Shown: positions 15,665 to 24,737 of the stretch, one piece after another | Layout of the letters: each line of letters begins with the position of its first letter | How positions within the stretch are numbered: position 1 is the stretch's first letter | NCBI GenBank assembly: GCA_001567255.1 | Contig: LNBW01000061.1 | Span: 1 to 36,599 of the forward strand | Direction of reading: 5' to 3' | Length of the DNA stretch: 36,599 nucleotides | From: Bacteroidetes bacterium OLB9 | Lineage (GTDB): Bacteria; Bacteroidota; Bacteroidia; Chitinophagales; Saprospiraceae | Made by a program: the position numbers and the translations under genes | The notes under the pieces: generated by a model | Database searches by the model: none | Seen by the model: only the letters and a program-made list of their open reading frames with translations | What the model was told of the DNA's origin: nothing

Positions 15665-17941
15665 ATGATCCATTTGAAACCATTCGTATTACTTTTGTTC
15701 ATTTTTTGTATTAGTTTAAATGTACTGTATAGTCAACGACCATCGATACCCACTGACAAGGATTATCAAAGAGCTGTAAGTTTTGATTGGGACAGCATTG
15801 CTAACCAGGTTTATCACCTTGCTGTTACGCCTATTTGGTTTGATGACAATAATGGTGTGGCATATCATACATTAAGTCGAGATGGTCACCAATATTATAA
15901 GATTTCATTTATCGATCATAAGCGAAAACCGGCATTTGATAATAAAAAATTTTCCTCAGCTTTTAAAAAGCATACGGGTATTGACATCCATCCGGCAAAT
16001 ACCGAATTGAAAAATATGAAATGGAAGCATCTAAATGAATTTACATTTGAATTAAATGGTAAACAATACGAAATTAATGTACGGAATTACAAGATTAAGA
16101 CGCTTCCATCCACCACAGAAATACGAGATAAAGGGCGCTCTTTATCACCTGATGGTAAAAGAGAAGCCTTCATCCGCAACTACAATTTGATACTTCGCGA
16201 CAAAACTTCTCAAAGTGAAAAGGCTTTGTCTCAAGATGGCAATCCATCTTACATTTATGGTAGTAATTATGGATGGGATCAATTAATGAAAGGAGAAAAT
16301 ACACCGCCAGAACCCAATCTCAACATTATATGGTCACCAGACGGCAACAAATTTCTGACTCAAATCATGGATTCACGCCGAGCACAAAAAATGTATATGC
16401 TTAATTATACGATTGATACCTTGTACAGGCCTGAATTGCTGTCCTATTTTAGAGGATCACCGGGTGATACTACGGTGGTTTATTACCACTACCTGATTTA
16501 TGATGCAACCACCGGACAGGCTACTAAAATTGACTTGCCTCCAGTACCACACTTTATGGATGATTTAGCTGGATATGGTTTAAAATGGACAACTAATGGG
16601 CAGTATCTATACGCAACTTACAATCATCGTGGCTATCAGCAAAAGGATGTGATTCGTATCGATGCCACCACTGGTAGAGTTGAAACCCTCTTTACTGACA
16701 AAAGCAAAACGAATATCGACTATTTGACGCGCTTCCAGTATGTGGACGATGCAGAACTTGCCTTCATCACTTCAGAAAAAACAGGATGGAAACAACTATA
16801 TCTGATCAATTTTGAAACAGGACAAACCCATGCTGTCACGCAAGGTGAATATGTAGTAAAAGATATCAAAGCCATTGACACCAAAAATCAGATAGTCTAT
16901 TTCACCGCATCCGGCAAAGAAATTGATTTTAATCCTTACTATGACTTGCTTTACAAGGTTCATTTTGATGGGAGCAGTCTGCAATTACTCACTCCTGAAA
17001 AACTCCACCATGACATCATTTTCTCACCGGATCATCGATATTTTGTAGATATGATGTCAGCAGCCGACTACCCTACTTTTTCAGTATTGCGTCGTGCATC
17101 AGATGGAAAACAAGTCACTGTGTTGGGAAAAGCTGATATAGAAAATTTACTCAAAAAAGGCTGGAGATATCCGGAAGTATTCACTGCTACTGCTCAGGAT
17201 GGAAAGACTACCCTCTACGGTGCTATGTGGAAGCCTACACATTTTGATATGGACAAAAAATATCCCATCATTGATTATACATATACCGGGCCACATATGA
17301 ATGTATTTCCAAATACCTTCAGACGAGGTCTATATGGATTGTACAACTCAGCACAAGCGCTAGCCGAACTAGGGTTTATCGTCGTCCAAATAGACGGCAT
17401 GGGTACGGCAGGCCGATCTAAAGCTTTCCACAATGTTTCCTACAAAAACATGGGCAATAACCTACTGGACCACACACTTGCCATTCGTCAGCTGGCAGAG
17501 CAACATCCATGGATAGATGGCGATCGCGTCGGTATTTTTGGCCATTCGGCAGGTGGATATGATGCTGCTCATGCCTTGCTAGCTTTCAATGATACCTACA
17601 AAGTGGCCGTTTCAGAATCAGCGGACCACGACTGGCGCATGGAGAAAGCTTGGTGGCCTGAAATGTATGTGGGATGGCCAGTGGATGAATATTATCACAA
17701 TCATTCGAATATAACTATGGCTGATCAACTTAAGGGTAACTTATTACTTATCCACGGTGGTATCGATGAAAATGTCAATCCTTCTGCTACTTTTAAATTT
17801 AGTGAGGCACTCATTAAAGCTGGTAAGGATTTTGAGATGTTCATTGTCCCGAGTATGCGCCATCCTGTACCTAAATCTTACTATCCTTACATCAGAAACA
17901 AGCGATGGAAATTTTTTGTCCGTCATTTGCTTGAAGAATAA
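15665..17941 (+). CDS. DPP4-like prolyl peptidase (S9 family)
   Basis: This 758-residue exported serine peptidase has a signal peptide at about 1-24 (ending LYSQ). A beta-propeller domain (about 90-480, DPP IV N-terminal type) contains SPDGKREAFIRN and WSPDGNKFL. The C-terminal S9 hydrolase has Ser628 in FGHSAGGYD, Asp701 in HGGIDENVNP and His733 in MRHPVPKSYY. It would clip dipeptides or oligopeptides, often after proline, in the periplasm. The nucleophile motif is GHSAGG rather than the GWSYGG of classical DPP IV, so exact specificity is uncertain. An earlier start at 15629 exists, but the ATG at 15665 opens directly on the signal peptide. The weak -7-like TAATTTTA is at 15633-15640. Confidence 0.9.
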   Translation: MIHLKPFVLLLFIFCISLNVLYSQRPSIPTDKDYQRAVSFDWDSIANQVYHLAVTPIWFDDNNGVAYHTLSRDGHQYYKISFIDHKRKPAFDNKKFSSAFKKHTGIDIHPANTELKNMKWKHLNEFTFELNGKQYEINVRNYKIKTLPSTTEIRDKGRSLSPDGKREAFIRNYNLILRDKTSQSEKALSQDGNPSYIYGSNYGWDQLMKGENTPPEPNLNIIWSPDGNKFLTQIMDSRRAQKMYMLNYTIDTLYRPELLSYFRGSPGDTTVVYYHYLIYDATTGQATKIDLPPVPHFMDDLAGYGLKWTTNGQYLYATYNHRGYQQKDVIRIDATTGRVETLFTDKSKTNIDYLTRFQYVDDAELAFITSEKTGWKQLYLINFETGQTHAVTQGEYVVKDIKAIDTKNQIVYFTASGKEIDFNPYYDLLYKVHFDGSSLQLLTPEKLHHDIIFSPDHRYFVDMMSAADYPTFSVLRRASDGKQVTVLGKADIENLLKKGWRYPEVFTATAQDGKTTLYGAMWKPTHFDMDKKYPIIDYTYTGPHMNVFPNTFRRGLYGLYNSAQALAELGFIVVQIDGMGTAGRSKAFHNVSYKNMGNNLLDHTLAIRQLAEQHPWIDGDRVGIFGHSAGGYDAAHALLAFNDTYKVAVSESADHDWRMEKAWWPEMYVGWPVDEYYHNHSNITMADQLKGNLLLIHGGIDENVNPSATFKFSEALIKAGKDFEMFIVPSMRHPVPKSYYPYIRNKRWKFFVRHLLEE

Positions 17942-17995
17942 GGAATAAAAATACTCCTTAATACTGTCACATGTGATATAAATCGCTAACACACC

Positions 17996-18020
17996 GCTAA
18001 GAAATGGCTATTTTCTTAGC
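17996..18020. repeat. Inverted repeat between the S9 peptidase and the repeat array
   Basis: GCTAAGAAA (17996-18004) faces TTTCTTAGC (18012-18020), a perfect 9-bp stem with a 7-nt loop. There is no T run after it, so it could be a poor terminator for the S9 gene or part of the control region of the downstream ATPase gene. Confidence 0.4.
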
Positions 18021-18023
18021 AAA

Positions 18024-18115
18024 TCCTACAATCTGTAAAGTAAAATGCCTACAATCTGTAAAATGAATTGCCTACAATCTGTAAAGTAAATCGTCTACAA
18101 TTTGTAAAATAAGTA
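18024..18115 (+). repeat. Four tandem 23-bp palindromic repeats (operator-like array)
   Basis: Four units begin at 18024, 18047, 18070 and 18093 with an exact 23-bp period. Each contains TACAATCTGTA (TACAATTTGTA in the last) at 18027, 18050, 18073 and 18096. This core is an inverted repeat, TACA-N3-TGTA. The period is about 2.2 helical turns. The fourth unit reaches the -7 element and covers the expected -33 region of the ATPase promoter. The arrangement suggests cooperative binding by a dimeric regulator, perhaps the downstream protein itself. Confidence 0.85.
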
Positions 18116-18123
18116 TATATTTG
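18116..18123 (+). promoter_or_regulatory. Probable -7 element of the DUF4143 ATPase gene (TATATTTG)
   Basis: TATATTTG matches TAnnTTTG, directly abuts the last 23-bp repeat and lies 23 bp before the start codon. Protein bound to the repeats would be expected to block polymerase here. Confidence 0.55.
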
Positions 18124-18146
18124 CATGAAATTCATTATGATACACC

Positions 18147-19400
18147 ATGAATTATAAGCCACGAATTAGTGACATAGAACTTGAAAGAAAGCTAAATGCT
18201 TCTGGCGGCGTATTGATTCGCGGACCTAAGGCATGCGGCAAAACTGAATCAGCTTGTCAGCAGGCAAAAAGCATTTTGCAAGTGGATCAAGACCCTCAGG
18301 TTGCATCACTCATGGAATCAGCACCTGGGCGTCTATTGCAAGGCATAACACCTAGGCTCATCGACGAATGGCAAGAAATGCCTGCACTTTGGAATCTTGT
18401 TAGACATGAAATTGACCGAAGAAAAAAGCCTGCACAGTTCATACTAACCGGATCTGCTAATCCAGAGGAAACTATCAAAATGCACTCCGGAGCAGGCAGA
18501 TTTACTATCGTGGATATGCGCACCATGTCATGGCAAGAGTTGGGTATATCATCGGGTAAAATCCGACTACATGACCTATTTAATGGTCAAAAAGTGGATA
18601 TTTTTGACGAAGTGACAGAGTTGGAAATGATTGTTGATAGACTTATCATCGGGGGCTTTCCGGCATTAATTAATAAGAAGCGATCCCAAGCCGAAGATCT
18701 TAATCGCGCATATATCGAACTTTTAACTGAAGTGGATATGAGCCGAGTTTCAAACACCAATCGTGATCCTATCAAAGTCAGAAGTCTTCTTAGGTCATTA
18801 GCACGAAATACAGGTACTACAGTGGATATATCTACACTCAGCAAAGACATTGCCGAAAATGAAAAATCTGATTTAACTCGACCCACAATTTATGATTATA
18901 TTGATGTATTGGAGCGTTTGATGATTATAGAAGATCAACCAGCATGGAATGCACATATACGCTCAGCTGCTTCTTTAAGAAAGAACCCAAAGCGGCACTT
19001 TACCGACGTCTGTCTTGCCATAGCTATCCTGGGAGTAGATTGTGAAGCTTTGTTGAATGATCTGAATTTTACAGGCTTTTTATTTGAATCTCAGGTTATA
19101 CACGATTTACGTATTTATGCTCAAGCTAATGATGCCCGTGTATTCCACTACCGAGATTCCTACCATGCAGAAGTAGATGCAATAGTTCAAAAACACAATG
19201 GTGATTGGCTTGCTTTTGAAATTAAATTAGGCACCGGCCAGATTGATGAAGCTGCAAAAAAACTACTCAAATTTGCGGATAACATTGATACTAATAAGAC
19301 TAAGCCTCCTAAGTCCTTGAACATTATTACCGGAACGGGTATCAGTTATACCAGAAATGATGGTATTAATGTAATTTCCATAGGTTCTTTAGGATTCTAG
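18147..19400 (+). CDS. AAA-family ATPase with DUF4143 C-terminal domain
   Basis: This 417-residue cytoplasmic ATPase is of the widespread AAA_14/DUF4143 type. The N-terminal P-loop is RGPKACGKTESA (Walker A, 26-33) and the acidic Walker B segment is LIDEWQEMP (71-79). FILTGSAN is a sensor-like strand. A helical middle region with DISTLSKDIAENEKS and RPTIYDYIDVLE resembles a winged helix. In the C-terminal DUF4143, the EVD (342-344) and EIK (358-360) of AEVDAIV...AFEIKLG match the core of PD-(D/E)XK nuclease-like folds. The biological role of the family is not established. Four palindromic repeats immediately upstream suggest autoregulation through the winged-helix part. A tRNA-Gly gene follows. 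Confidence 0.9.
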   Translation: MNYKPRISDIELERKLNASGGVLIRGPKACGKTESACQQAKSILQVDQDPQVASLMESAPGRLLQGITPRLIDEWQEMPALWNLVRHEIDRRKKPAQFILTGSANPEETIKMHSGAGRFTIVDMRTMSWQELGISSGKIRLHDLFNGQKVDIFDEVTELEMIVDRLIIGGFPALINKKRSQAEDLNRAYIELLTEVDMSRVSNTNRDPIKVRSLLRSLARNTGTTVDISTLSKDIAENEKSDLTRPTIYDYIDVLERLMIIEDQPAWNAHIRSAASLRKNPKRHFTDVCLAIAILGVDCEALLNDLNFTGFLFESQVIHDLRIYAQANDARVFHYRDSYHAEVDAIVQKHNGDWLAFEIKLGTGQIDEAAKKLLKFADNIDTNKTKPPKSLNIITGTGISYTRNDGINVISIGSLGF

Positions 19401-19450
19401 TTAATCTAGATATAATCCAACTGACTCTTTTAAATACAGTTGAACTCCAT

Positions 19451-19487
19451 AAAAAAAAACAGTAGTCCGTATCAGCGAACCACTGTT
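19451..19487 (-). terminator. Rho-independent terminator after tRNA-Gly
   Basis: On the minus strand, a 9-bp stem with one mismatch (19487-19479 with 19466-19458) and a 12-nt loop is followed by a run of T (the A run at 19459-19451). It lies 11 bp beyond the tRNA 3' end. Confidence 0.6.
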
Positions 19488-19498
19488 GTTCATGTCAG

Positions 19499-19571
19499 AG
19501 CGAAAAACGGGATTCGAACCCGCGACTTCCACCTTGGGAAGGTGGCGCTCTACCAACTGAGCTATTTTCGC
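19499..19571 (-). tRNA. tRNA-Gly (anticodon CCC)
   Basis: The minus strand from 19571 folds as a 73-nt cloverleaf: acceptor GCGAAAA/TTTTCGC, D arm GCTC...GAGC, anticodon stem CCACC/GGTGG with loop TTCCCAA, and T loop TTCGAAT. The anticodon CCC at 19538-19536 reads GGG (Gly). No CCA is encoded. It lies convergently, 98 bp after the DUF4143 ATPase gene. Confidence 0.96.
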
Positions 19572-19720
19572 TTGTTATATTTCAATACAAAAGTACTAGG
19601 AAAAGATAGTAAAGTCAAGACTGACGTATAGATTTTTTAAATGGAGCATCCGATAATTAACGAATAAGGCTTAACTTAGCCTCATCAAAAACCATCGACC
19701 ATCTTCATAATCAAAGTACA

Positions 19721-21130
19721 ATGCGTCAGTCCGGCCAACTTTCCGAAAAATTTACCCGAATATTCAAGACATTTTTGCCTAGCCCATTTACAATCGCCAT
19801 AGTGCTGACGATGTTGACTTTAGTGCTGGCACAAGTACTGACTCAACCTGATAATATATCTGCAGGATCCTATTTTCTCCACCTGGTCGGATCATGGGAA
19901 GCCGGACTATGGGACAATTCTGCAGGTGGCCTTTATTTTGCTTTTCAGATGATGTTGATCCTTGTCTTGGGTCATATTCTCGCATTGACACCGGCCGTGG
20001 ACAAGCTCATCCAGTCCTTGCTGCAATACTGTAACACCACAGCTAGTAGTGCGGCAGTTGTAGCTTTTGGAGCTATCGCACTAGGATTAATCAACTGGGG
20101 ACTGGGTTTGATTTTTGGAGCTATCATTGCTCGGAAAGTTGGAGAAAAATCTGCTCGAGAACAAAAACCCATCAACTACGGCTTGATAGGTGGTGCGGCA
20201 TATGCTACAATGATGACCTGGCACGGTGGTTTGTCCGGTAGTGCGACTACAAAGTCAATGGAAGAAGGTTATATTCAGTCAATGATGAAAAACGTCAATA
20301 TCTCAGGCAATTTCCCTGATAGTGTGCCATTTGAAGCAACTATTGGGTCAACCATGAATGTGACTTTAACATTGTTATGCTTGATATTAATACCTGCTAT
20401 ATTTTATTTTATAGGCAAAAAATTTGTCAATGAAAAAGTTCCATATTTTGACAAGTTGATAGAGGATTTTTCGACACAAGACCCAGGAGCCATTGAAGGT
20501 GCAGAACGAATAGACTACAACAAATATTTTGGAACGGTACTAGGGGCAGCTATACTCGTATATGGGATCTATAAGGCTGTAACCTATACCGGCAATAGTA
20601 GTTTAGGGTTTATTCAGCTCAATTTCATCAACTTTGTATTTCTCGGTTTATCACTAATGCTACACCGGAGTATTAATAATTTTTCAGAAGCATTGCAGAC
20701 ATCTATCGGAGATGTGTCCGGCATACTGATTCAGTTTCCATTCTATTTTGGTATTTTGTCTATCATGAGTAGTAGTGGATTAATAGTGATTTTCTCAGAC
20801 TCCATCACCTCCATCGCTACTACCTCTACACTACCCTTTCTTACTTTCTTGAGTGCAGGCCTGGTGAACATCTTCGTACCCAGTGGTGGCGGTCAATGGG
20901 CTATTCAAGGTCCGATCATAATTCAAACGGTACAACAATTAGGTGCAGATCTACCAAAATGTATCCTCGCTATGGCCTATGGTGACCAATGGACCAATAT
21001 GTTGCAACCATTTTGGGCTTTGCCTTTGCTCGGCATTACTAAACTCAAACCACGGGAATTTTTACCATATAGCTTTATTGCATTTCTAATCGGAATGTTT
21101 GTTTTCGGCGCAGGTTTACTTATATTTTAA
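19721..21130 (+). CDS. Short-chain fatty acid transporter (AtoE-like)
   Basis: This 469-residue membrane protein has about twelve hydrophobic segments. The motifs LINWGLGLIFGAIIARKVG (about 124-142) and FVPSGGGQWAIQGPI (about 385-399) are typical of the AtoE/short-chain fatty acid permease family, which moves butyrate- or acetoacetate-like acids. Length is normal for the family. The ATG at 19721 is preceded by TAACTTAG (19672-19679), a near match to the -7 consensus. The quinone reductase gene begins 45 bp downstream on the same strand and could be co-transcribed. Confidence 0.9.
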   Translation: MRQSGQLSEKFTRIFKTFLPSPFTIAIVLTMLTLVLAQVLTQPDNISAGSYFLHLVGSWEAGLWDNSAGGLYFAFQMMLILVLGHILALTPAVDKLIQSLLQYCNTTASSAAVVAFGAIALGLINWGLGLIFGAIIARKVGEKSAREQKPINYGLIGGAAYATMMTWHGGLSGSATTKSMEEGYIQSMMKNVNISGNFPDSVPFEATIGSTMNVTLTLLCLILIPAIFYFIGKKFVNEKVPYFDKLIEDFSTQDPGAIEGAERIDYNKYFGTVLGAAILVYGIYKAVTYTGNSSLGFIQLNFINFVFLGLSLMLHRSINNFSEALQTSIGDVSGILIQFPFYFGILSIMSSSGLIVIFSDSITSIATTSTLPFLTFLSAGLVNIFVPSGGGQWAIQGPIIIQTVQQLGADLPKCILAMAYGDQWTNMLQPFWALPLLGITKLKPREFLPYSFIAFLIGMFVFGAGLLIF

Positions 21131-21175
21131 CTTTCAAGTGTACATTCTATAAATTTTTAAAGTCATTTTAAATTA

Positions 21176-22144
21176 ATGAAAGCCATAGTATTTAATACCC
21201 CAGGAGATGCCGATATCCTTCACATGGAGCATCGAGACATACCGAAGGCGGAAGAAAATGAAGTACTTATACAAGTAGCGGCCGCAGGTATCAACCGACC
21301 TGACATCATCCAGCGTATGGGAAAATATCCTGCTCCCAATGGTATTGTCCAGGACATACTAGGGCTAGAAGTTTCTGGTATTGTAGTAAAAACTGGTGGC
21401 AAGGTCAATCGATGGAAAATCGGTGATCCGGTCATGGCACTTGTGCCGGGTGGTGGTTATGCTGAATACGTCACAGCAGACGAAGGAAGTTGCCTGCCCA
21501 TACCAAAAGGAATACCTCTAGAAGATGCGGCGGCACTTCCGGAAGTACTTTTCACAGTTTGGCATAATGTCTTCCAAAGAGGTGGTTTACAACGTGGTGA
21601 GGATGTGCTAATTTACGGAGGTTCAGGAGGAATAGGTTCGATGGCTATACAACTAGCACACCTGTATGGATCTACGCCTTATGCTGTTGTAAGTAGTGTA
21701 GAAAAGGCAGCATATTGCCTACAATTAGGTGCTCATAAAGTAGTGAATTATCGTAATGAGGATGTACTAGCAACGCTTCATTCCAATTCAATTGACCTGA
21801 TACTTGATAGTGTCGGTGGCCTTTATTTAGATATCAATCTGAACTTATTGCGTCCTGATGGCCGACTGGTTTATATCAACGCAATGGAAGGTGGCCATCC
21901 GCCATTAGATATCAAAAAAATGATGGTCAAACGATTGCATATTACCGGAAGCACACTTCGTGCTAGACGTTATGAATTCAAGAAAGTATTAGCTGAAGCC
22001 ATATATCAACATGCTTATCCACTCTTAGAACAACCTACATTTCAAAATGTAGTGCGTTACCGATTCAGAGCAGAAGATGCTGCAAAGGCGCATGATTTGA
22101 TGGATTCCCGCGATTTTTATGGAAAAATAATATTAACTTTCTAG
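21176..22144 (+). CDS. Zinc-free NAD(P)H:quinone oxidoreductase (MDR family, PIG3-like)
   Basis: This 322-residue cytoplasmic medium-chain reductase has an N-terminal GroES-like fold with GINRPDIIQRMGKYP (41-55), the PIG3-type signature. The Rossmann domain has YGGSGGIGSMAIQLA (about 143-157) and the later LDSVGG. The catalytic-zinc Cys/His ligands of alcohol dehydrogenases are absent, so it should reduce quinones or similar alpha,beta-unsaturated carbonyls with NADPH. It begins with ATG at 21176 and is convergent with the PCMD gene, 92 bp apart. Confidence 0.9.
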   Translation: MKAIVFNTPGDADILHMEHRDIPKAEENEVLIQVAAAGINRPDIIQRMGKYPAPNGIVQDILGLEVSGIVVKTGGKVNRWKIGDPVMALVPGGGYAEYVTADEGSCLPIPKGIPLEDAAALPEVLFTVWHNVFQRGGLQRGEDVLIYGGSGGIGSMAIQLAHLYGSTPYAVVSSVEKAAYCLQLGAHKVVNYRNEDVLATLHSNSIDLILDSVGGLYLDINLNLLRPDGRLVYINAMEGGHPPLDIKKMMVKRLHITGSTLRARRYEFKKVLAEAIYQHAYPLLEQPTFQNVVRYRFRAEDAAKAHDLMDSRDFYGKIILTF

Positions 22145-22236
22145 GTAACGCCCAAAGCAACTTTACGATGACTTTACTGGTCTTACCTCTTTCTTAAAAA
22201 TAGGATCTTAAAGTTACTTTTATTACGTCTCAGGTA

Positions 22237-23208
22237 TCATGGATAAACTAATGCTATATTATCCACCCAAAGCCGACTCTCCGGATGACCAATATAAGGA
22301 CCTCCATTGCTGGAAGAAAACTGGACAATCAGGTGTGTCACTTCATCGTCAGCTGTTCCCCAGCCTTCTTCGATGATGGGGACTGATTTCCCTTTGCTAT
22401 TCTTTGTGTAATACGCCTTTTCACCAGTACGCAAGCCCATGTAATCTCGGTACACATTACTGCGACTTATATCTCCGTAATGCACAGGAATGCGATGGTT
22501 ATTTTGCCATGTAAGCACAGACTTTTCCATCCTTTCCCAGCCTGTTCCTATCCGCAAAGCATGGACATTACCTTCCTTATCTTCCCAACGCTTTTGTAGT
22601 AAAATGTGTATCTCAGCCTTGTCTGATTGTCCTGTCAGTTTACCGGTTTTGCTCAGACCATTGATCTTGCTGGATGCACCGCCTGTTTGCACCTTGTAAT
22701 CAAACTGTAGATGAGAAGGTTTTTTAGTGAATGGAATGCCAGTAATCAATTTACTTTGAGGGGTTTTTGTGTCTTTGATTGGTTCTAGCATCTGACCAAG
22801 AAAAATCGTGCCTGAGGCCAGAACATTGATATTGAGAACACCTAAAACGCTTACAGTCTCAATATGCGTTTCCAATCTTGCAACAGTACCTTTATCTCTC
22901 TTTTCAGGAAAGACGGTGACACTGCCTTTTGTGATACCATTGACTTTAGCATAAACTGACGAAACTGCCCATGGCGAAAATCGGTTAACGTAAGCTGTGT
23001 TGTCAGCCGTTTTCTCCCTTTGATCACCGATTTCGAAAAGTGTCTGAGTATTGCCGCCAATGATACCGGATTCTATCACATTGCGGCTTAGCCAGTGTTC
23101 CATATTGCCAAAAGGTAGAAGTTCAACTCTTTCCTGTGCTTTCGCCGAAAGGCAAAATATCAACCAACTTAGGCTTAGTGCTATTTTACTACTAAAATTC
23201 ATATTCAT
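22237..23208 (-). CDS. Secreted PCMD-domain protein (putative carbohydrate-related)
   Basis: This 323-residue exported protein has a signal peptide at about 4-24 (ending CLSAKA), followed by a beta-rich domain. PFGNMEHWLSR (about 32-42), ASGTIFLGQM (about 131-140), LQFDYKVQTG and a C-terminal GHPESRLWVDNIAL match the pattern of the PCMD family of Bacteroidota, which is predicted to bind or act on glycans. A catalytic residue cannot be assigned. No T9SS tail is present. An inverted repeat (AAACTCAA/TTGAGTTT, 23252-23277) lies upstream of its start. Confidence 0.7.
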   Translation of the reverse strand: MNMNFSSKIALSLSWLIFCLSAKAQERVELLPFGNMEHWLSRNVIESGIIGGNTQTLFEIGDQREKTADNTAYVNRFSPWAVSSVYAKVNGITKGSVTVFPEKRDKGTVARLETHIETVSVLGVLNINVLASGTIFLGQMLEPIKDTKTPQSKLITGIPFTKKPSHLQFDYKVQTGGASSKINGLSKTGKLTGQSDKAEIHILLQKRWEDKEGNVHALRIGTGWERMEKSVLTWQNNHRIPVHYGDISRSNVYRDYMGLRTGEKAYYTKNSKGKSVPIIEEGWGTADDEVTHLIVQFSSSNGGPYIGHPESRLWVDNIALVYP

Positions 23209-23251
23209 ACAGCTTTTATTTTATAAATGATAGTAAAGTTCATCAGATGTC

Positions 23252-23277
23252 AAACTCAATTATTAAACTTTGAGTTT
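23252..23277. repeat. Inverted repeat in the divergent spacer PCMD/pirin
   Basis: AAACTCAA (23252-23259) faces TTGAGTTT (23270-23277) across 10 bp. It lies 44 bp upstream of the PCMD start, in the spacer it shares with the divergent pirin gene. It could be an operator or a chance AT-rich hairpin. Confidence 0.3.
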
Positions 23278-23442
23278 AAAATCTATCTATAAAAACCAAA
23301 ATCCATCTGTTTAGTGCCTGAAGTATGAATATTAATAAATCATTAATACAAAAATAACAGTAACCGGAGTCAATTAGAACTTATCCGGCTCCAGTCTGTT
23401 TAAACATTCAAGTATATTTTAGACAAAACATCCATCATCAAA

Positions 23443-24324
23443 ATGTCCAATATCCGACTTATCATCGAAGAAAGAGGAGCCCTCATAGGCAACTTCCTAG
23501 TTGGTCGCATCCTACCATTCAGACAAAAACGCATGGTCGGACCATTTATTTTTATCGATCACATGGGTCCTGTACAGCTTCATCAAAGAGCGTACTTTGA
23601 TGTATTGCCACATCCGCATATTGGGCTTTCCACTCTAACCTTCCTCTTTGAAGGCAGTATCATGCACCGAGATTCTTTGGGCAATGAAATAGAAATTAAA
23701 CCTGGAGCCGTCAACTGGATGACTGCTGGTAGAGGTATAGTGCACTCTGAGCGTACACCGGATTATCTTCGGGACTCAGCGTTAATGCTACACGGCTTGC
23801 AAATATGGGTTGCTTTGCCTAAACAATTTGAAAACATGGCACCTGAATTTTATCATATCAGCAAAGAAAAAATTCCTGCATGGAACAAGGACGGTCTGGA
23901 GCTCAAGCTCATTGCTGGAGAAGCATTAGGTCGTCAGTCTTCTGTACCGGTATATAGCAAATTATACATGATAGAAATCAAGAGCTCGACCACTCAACTT
24001 GTAGATTTAGGTCATCATCTCTATGGAGAATCCGGACTATACATCCTCGAAGGCAGCATCGAGAGTGAAGGCAATGTTTTTGGACCAAAACAATTACTTG
24101 TAGCAAAGGAAAGTACGCTGTGCTCGTTTACCATCCATGCCAATAGTACCATATATATCTTTGGCGGTGAGCCTTTTCCTGAAGAACGCTACATCGACTG
24201 GAACTTTGTTTCATCTGATAAGCAGGTCATTAAAGAGGCAAAACAAAAATGGAAAGCTCAAAAGTTTGATAAAATACCCGGCGATGATCAGGAATTTGTT
24301 CCTTATCCATCCATCAAATACTAA
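23443..24324 (+). CDS. Pirin family protein
   Basis: This 293-residue bicupin protein has the pirin metal site His57, His59 (LPHPHIGLS), His101 and Glu103 (GIVHSERTP), matching in order and spacing the iron ligands of human pirin. The N-terminal cupin also shows FIFIDHMGP, and the C-terminal cupin covers about 170-270. Some bacterial pirins act as quercetinases, others as redox-linked regulators, and which applies here is unknown. The gene starts a run with OsmC (4-bp gap) and DoxX (10-bp gap), which points to oxidative or electrophile stress. Confidence 0.93.
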   Translation: MSNIRLIIEERGALIGNFLVGRILPFRQKRMVGPFIFIDHMGPVQLHQRAYFDVLPHPHIGLSTLTFLFEGSIMHRDSLGNEIEIKPGAVNWMTAGRGIVHSERTPDYLRDSALMLHGLQIWVALPKQFENMAPEFYHISKEKIPAWNKDGLELKLIAGEALGRQSSVPVYSKLYMIEIKSSTTQLVDLGHHLYGESGLYILEGSIESEGNVFGPKQLLVAKESTLCSFTIHANSTIYIFGGEPFPEERYIDWNFVSSDKQVIKEAKQKWKAQKFDKIPGDDQEFVPYPSIKY

Positions 24325-24328
24325 TTTT

Positions 24329-24727
24329 ATGGCAAGCGTATCTGCAAGTATTAAAAAAGAATTGTATAAAGTAGAAATCACTTCTCCTACAGGAAATGTC
24401 GTAATTGCTGACGAGCCTACAGAACTAGGAGGCGGAAATAAAGGATTCTCTCCTACAGAACTGCTGGCTTCTGCTCTGGCAGCCTGCACCAGTGCAACAT
24501 TACGGATGTATGCTGATCGCAAAGGCTGGCAACTTGATGAAGTTAAAATCGATGTTAAATTACACAGAGATAACGATATTAATGAAACACATATCCTTAC
24601 TCAACTGGAACTGATAGGCAATCTGGATGATCAACAACGAGAGCGATTGATGCAAATTGCCGGTAAATGTCCGGTTAATAAAATATTAAGTAACCCTATT
24701 CGAATTGAAGGACAATTGATTAAATAA
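24329..24727 (+). CDS. OsmC family peroxide/thiol stress protein
   Basis: This 132-residue OsmC-like protein reduces organic peroxides with paired cysteines in this family. Cys53 (AACTSATLRMYADRKGW) and Cys114 (AGKCPVNKIL) are both present, as is the GGGNKGFSPTELL motif. An open frame extends upstream into the pirin gene, but the ATG at 24329, 4 bp after the pirin stop, starts at the normal N-terminus of the family. Tight spacing makes it the second gene of the pirin-OsmC-DoxX operon. Confidence 0.92.
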   Translation: MASVSASIKKELYKVEITSPTGNVVIADEPTELGGGNKGFSPTELLASALAACTSATLRMYADRKGWQLDEVKIDVKLHRDNDINETHILTQLELIGNLDDQQRERLMQIAGKCPVNKILSNPIRIEGQLIK

Positions 24728-24737
24728 AAATTTCAAA

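Noticed and set aside
18024..18115. CRISPR array or plasmid-type replication iterons
   Set aside because: The period is only 23 bp with 11-bp palindromic cores and no unique spacers of CRISPR size. No replication initiator gene is adjacent.
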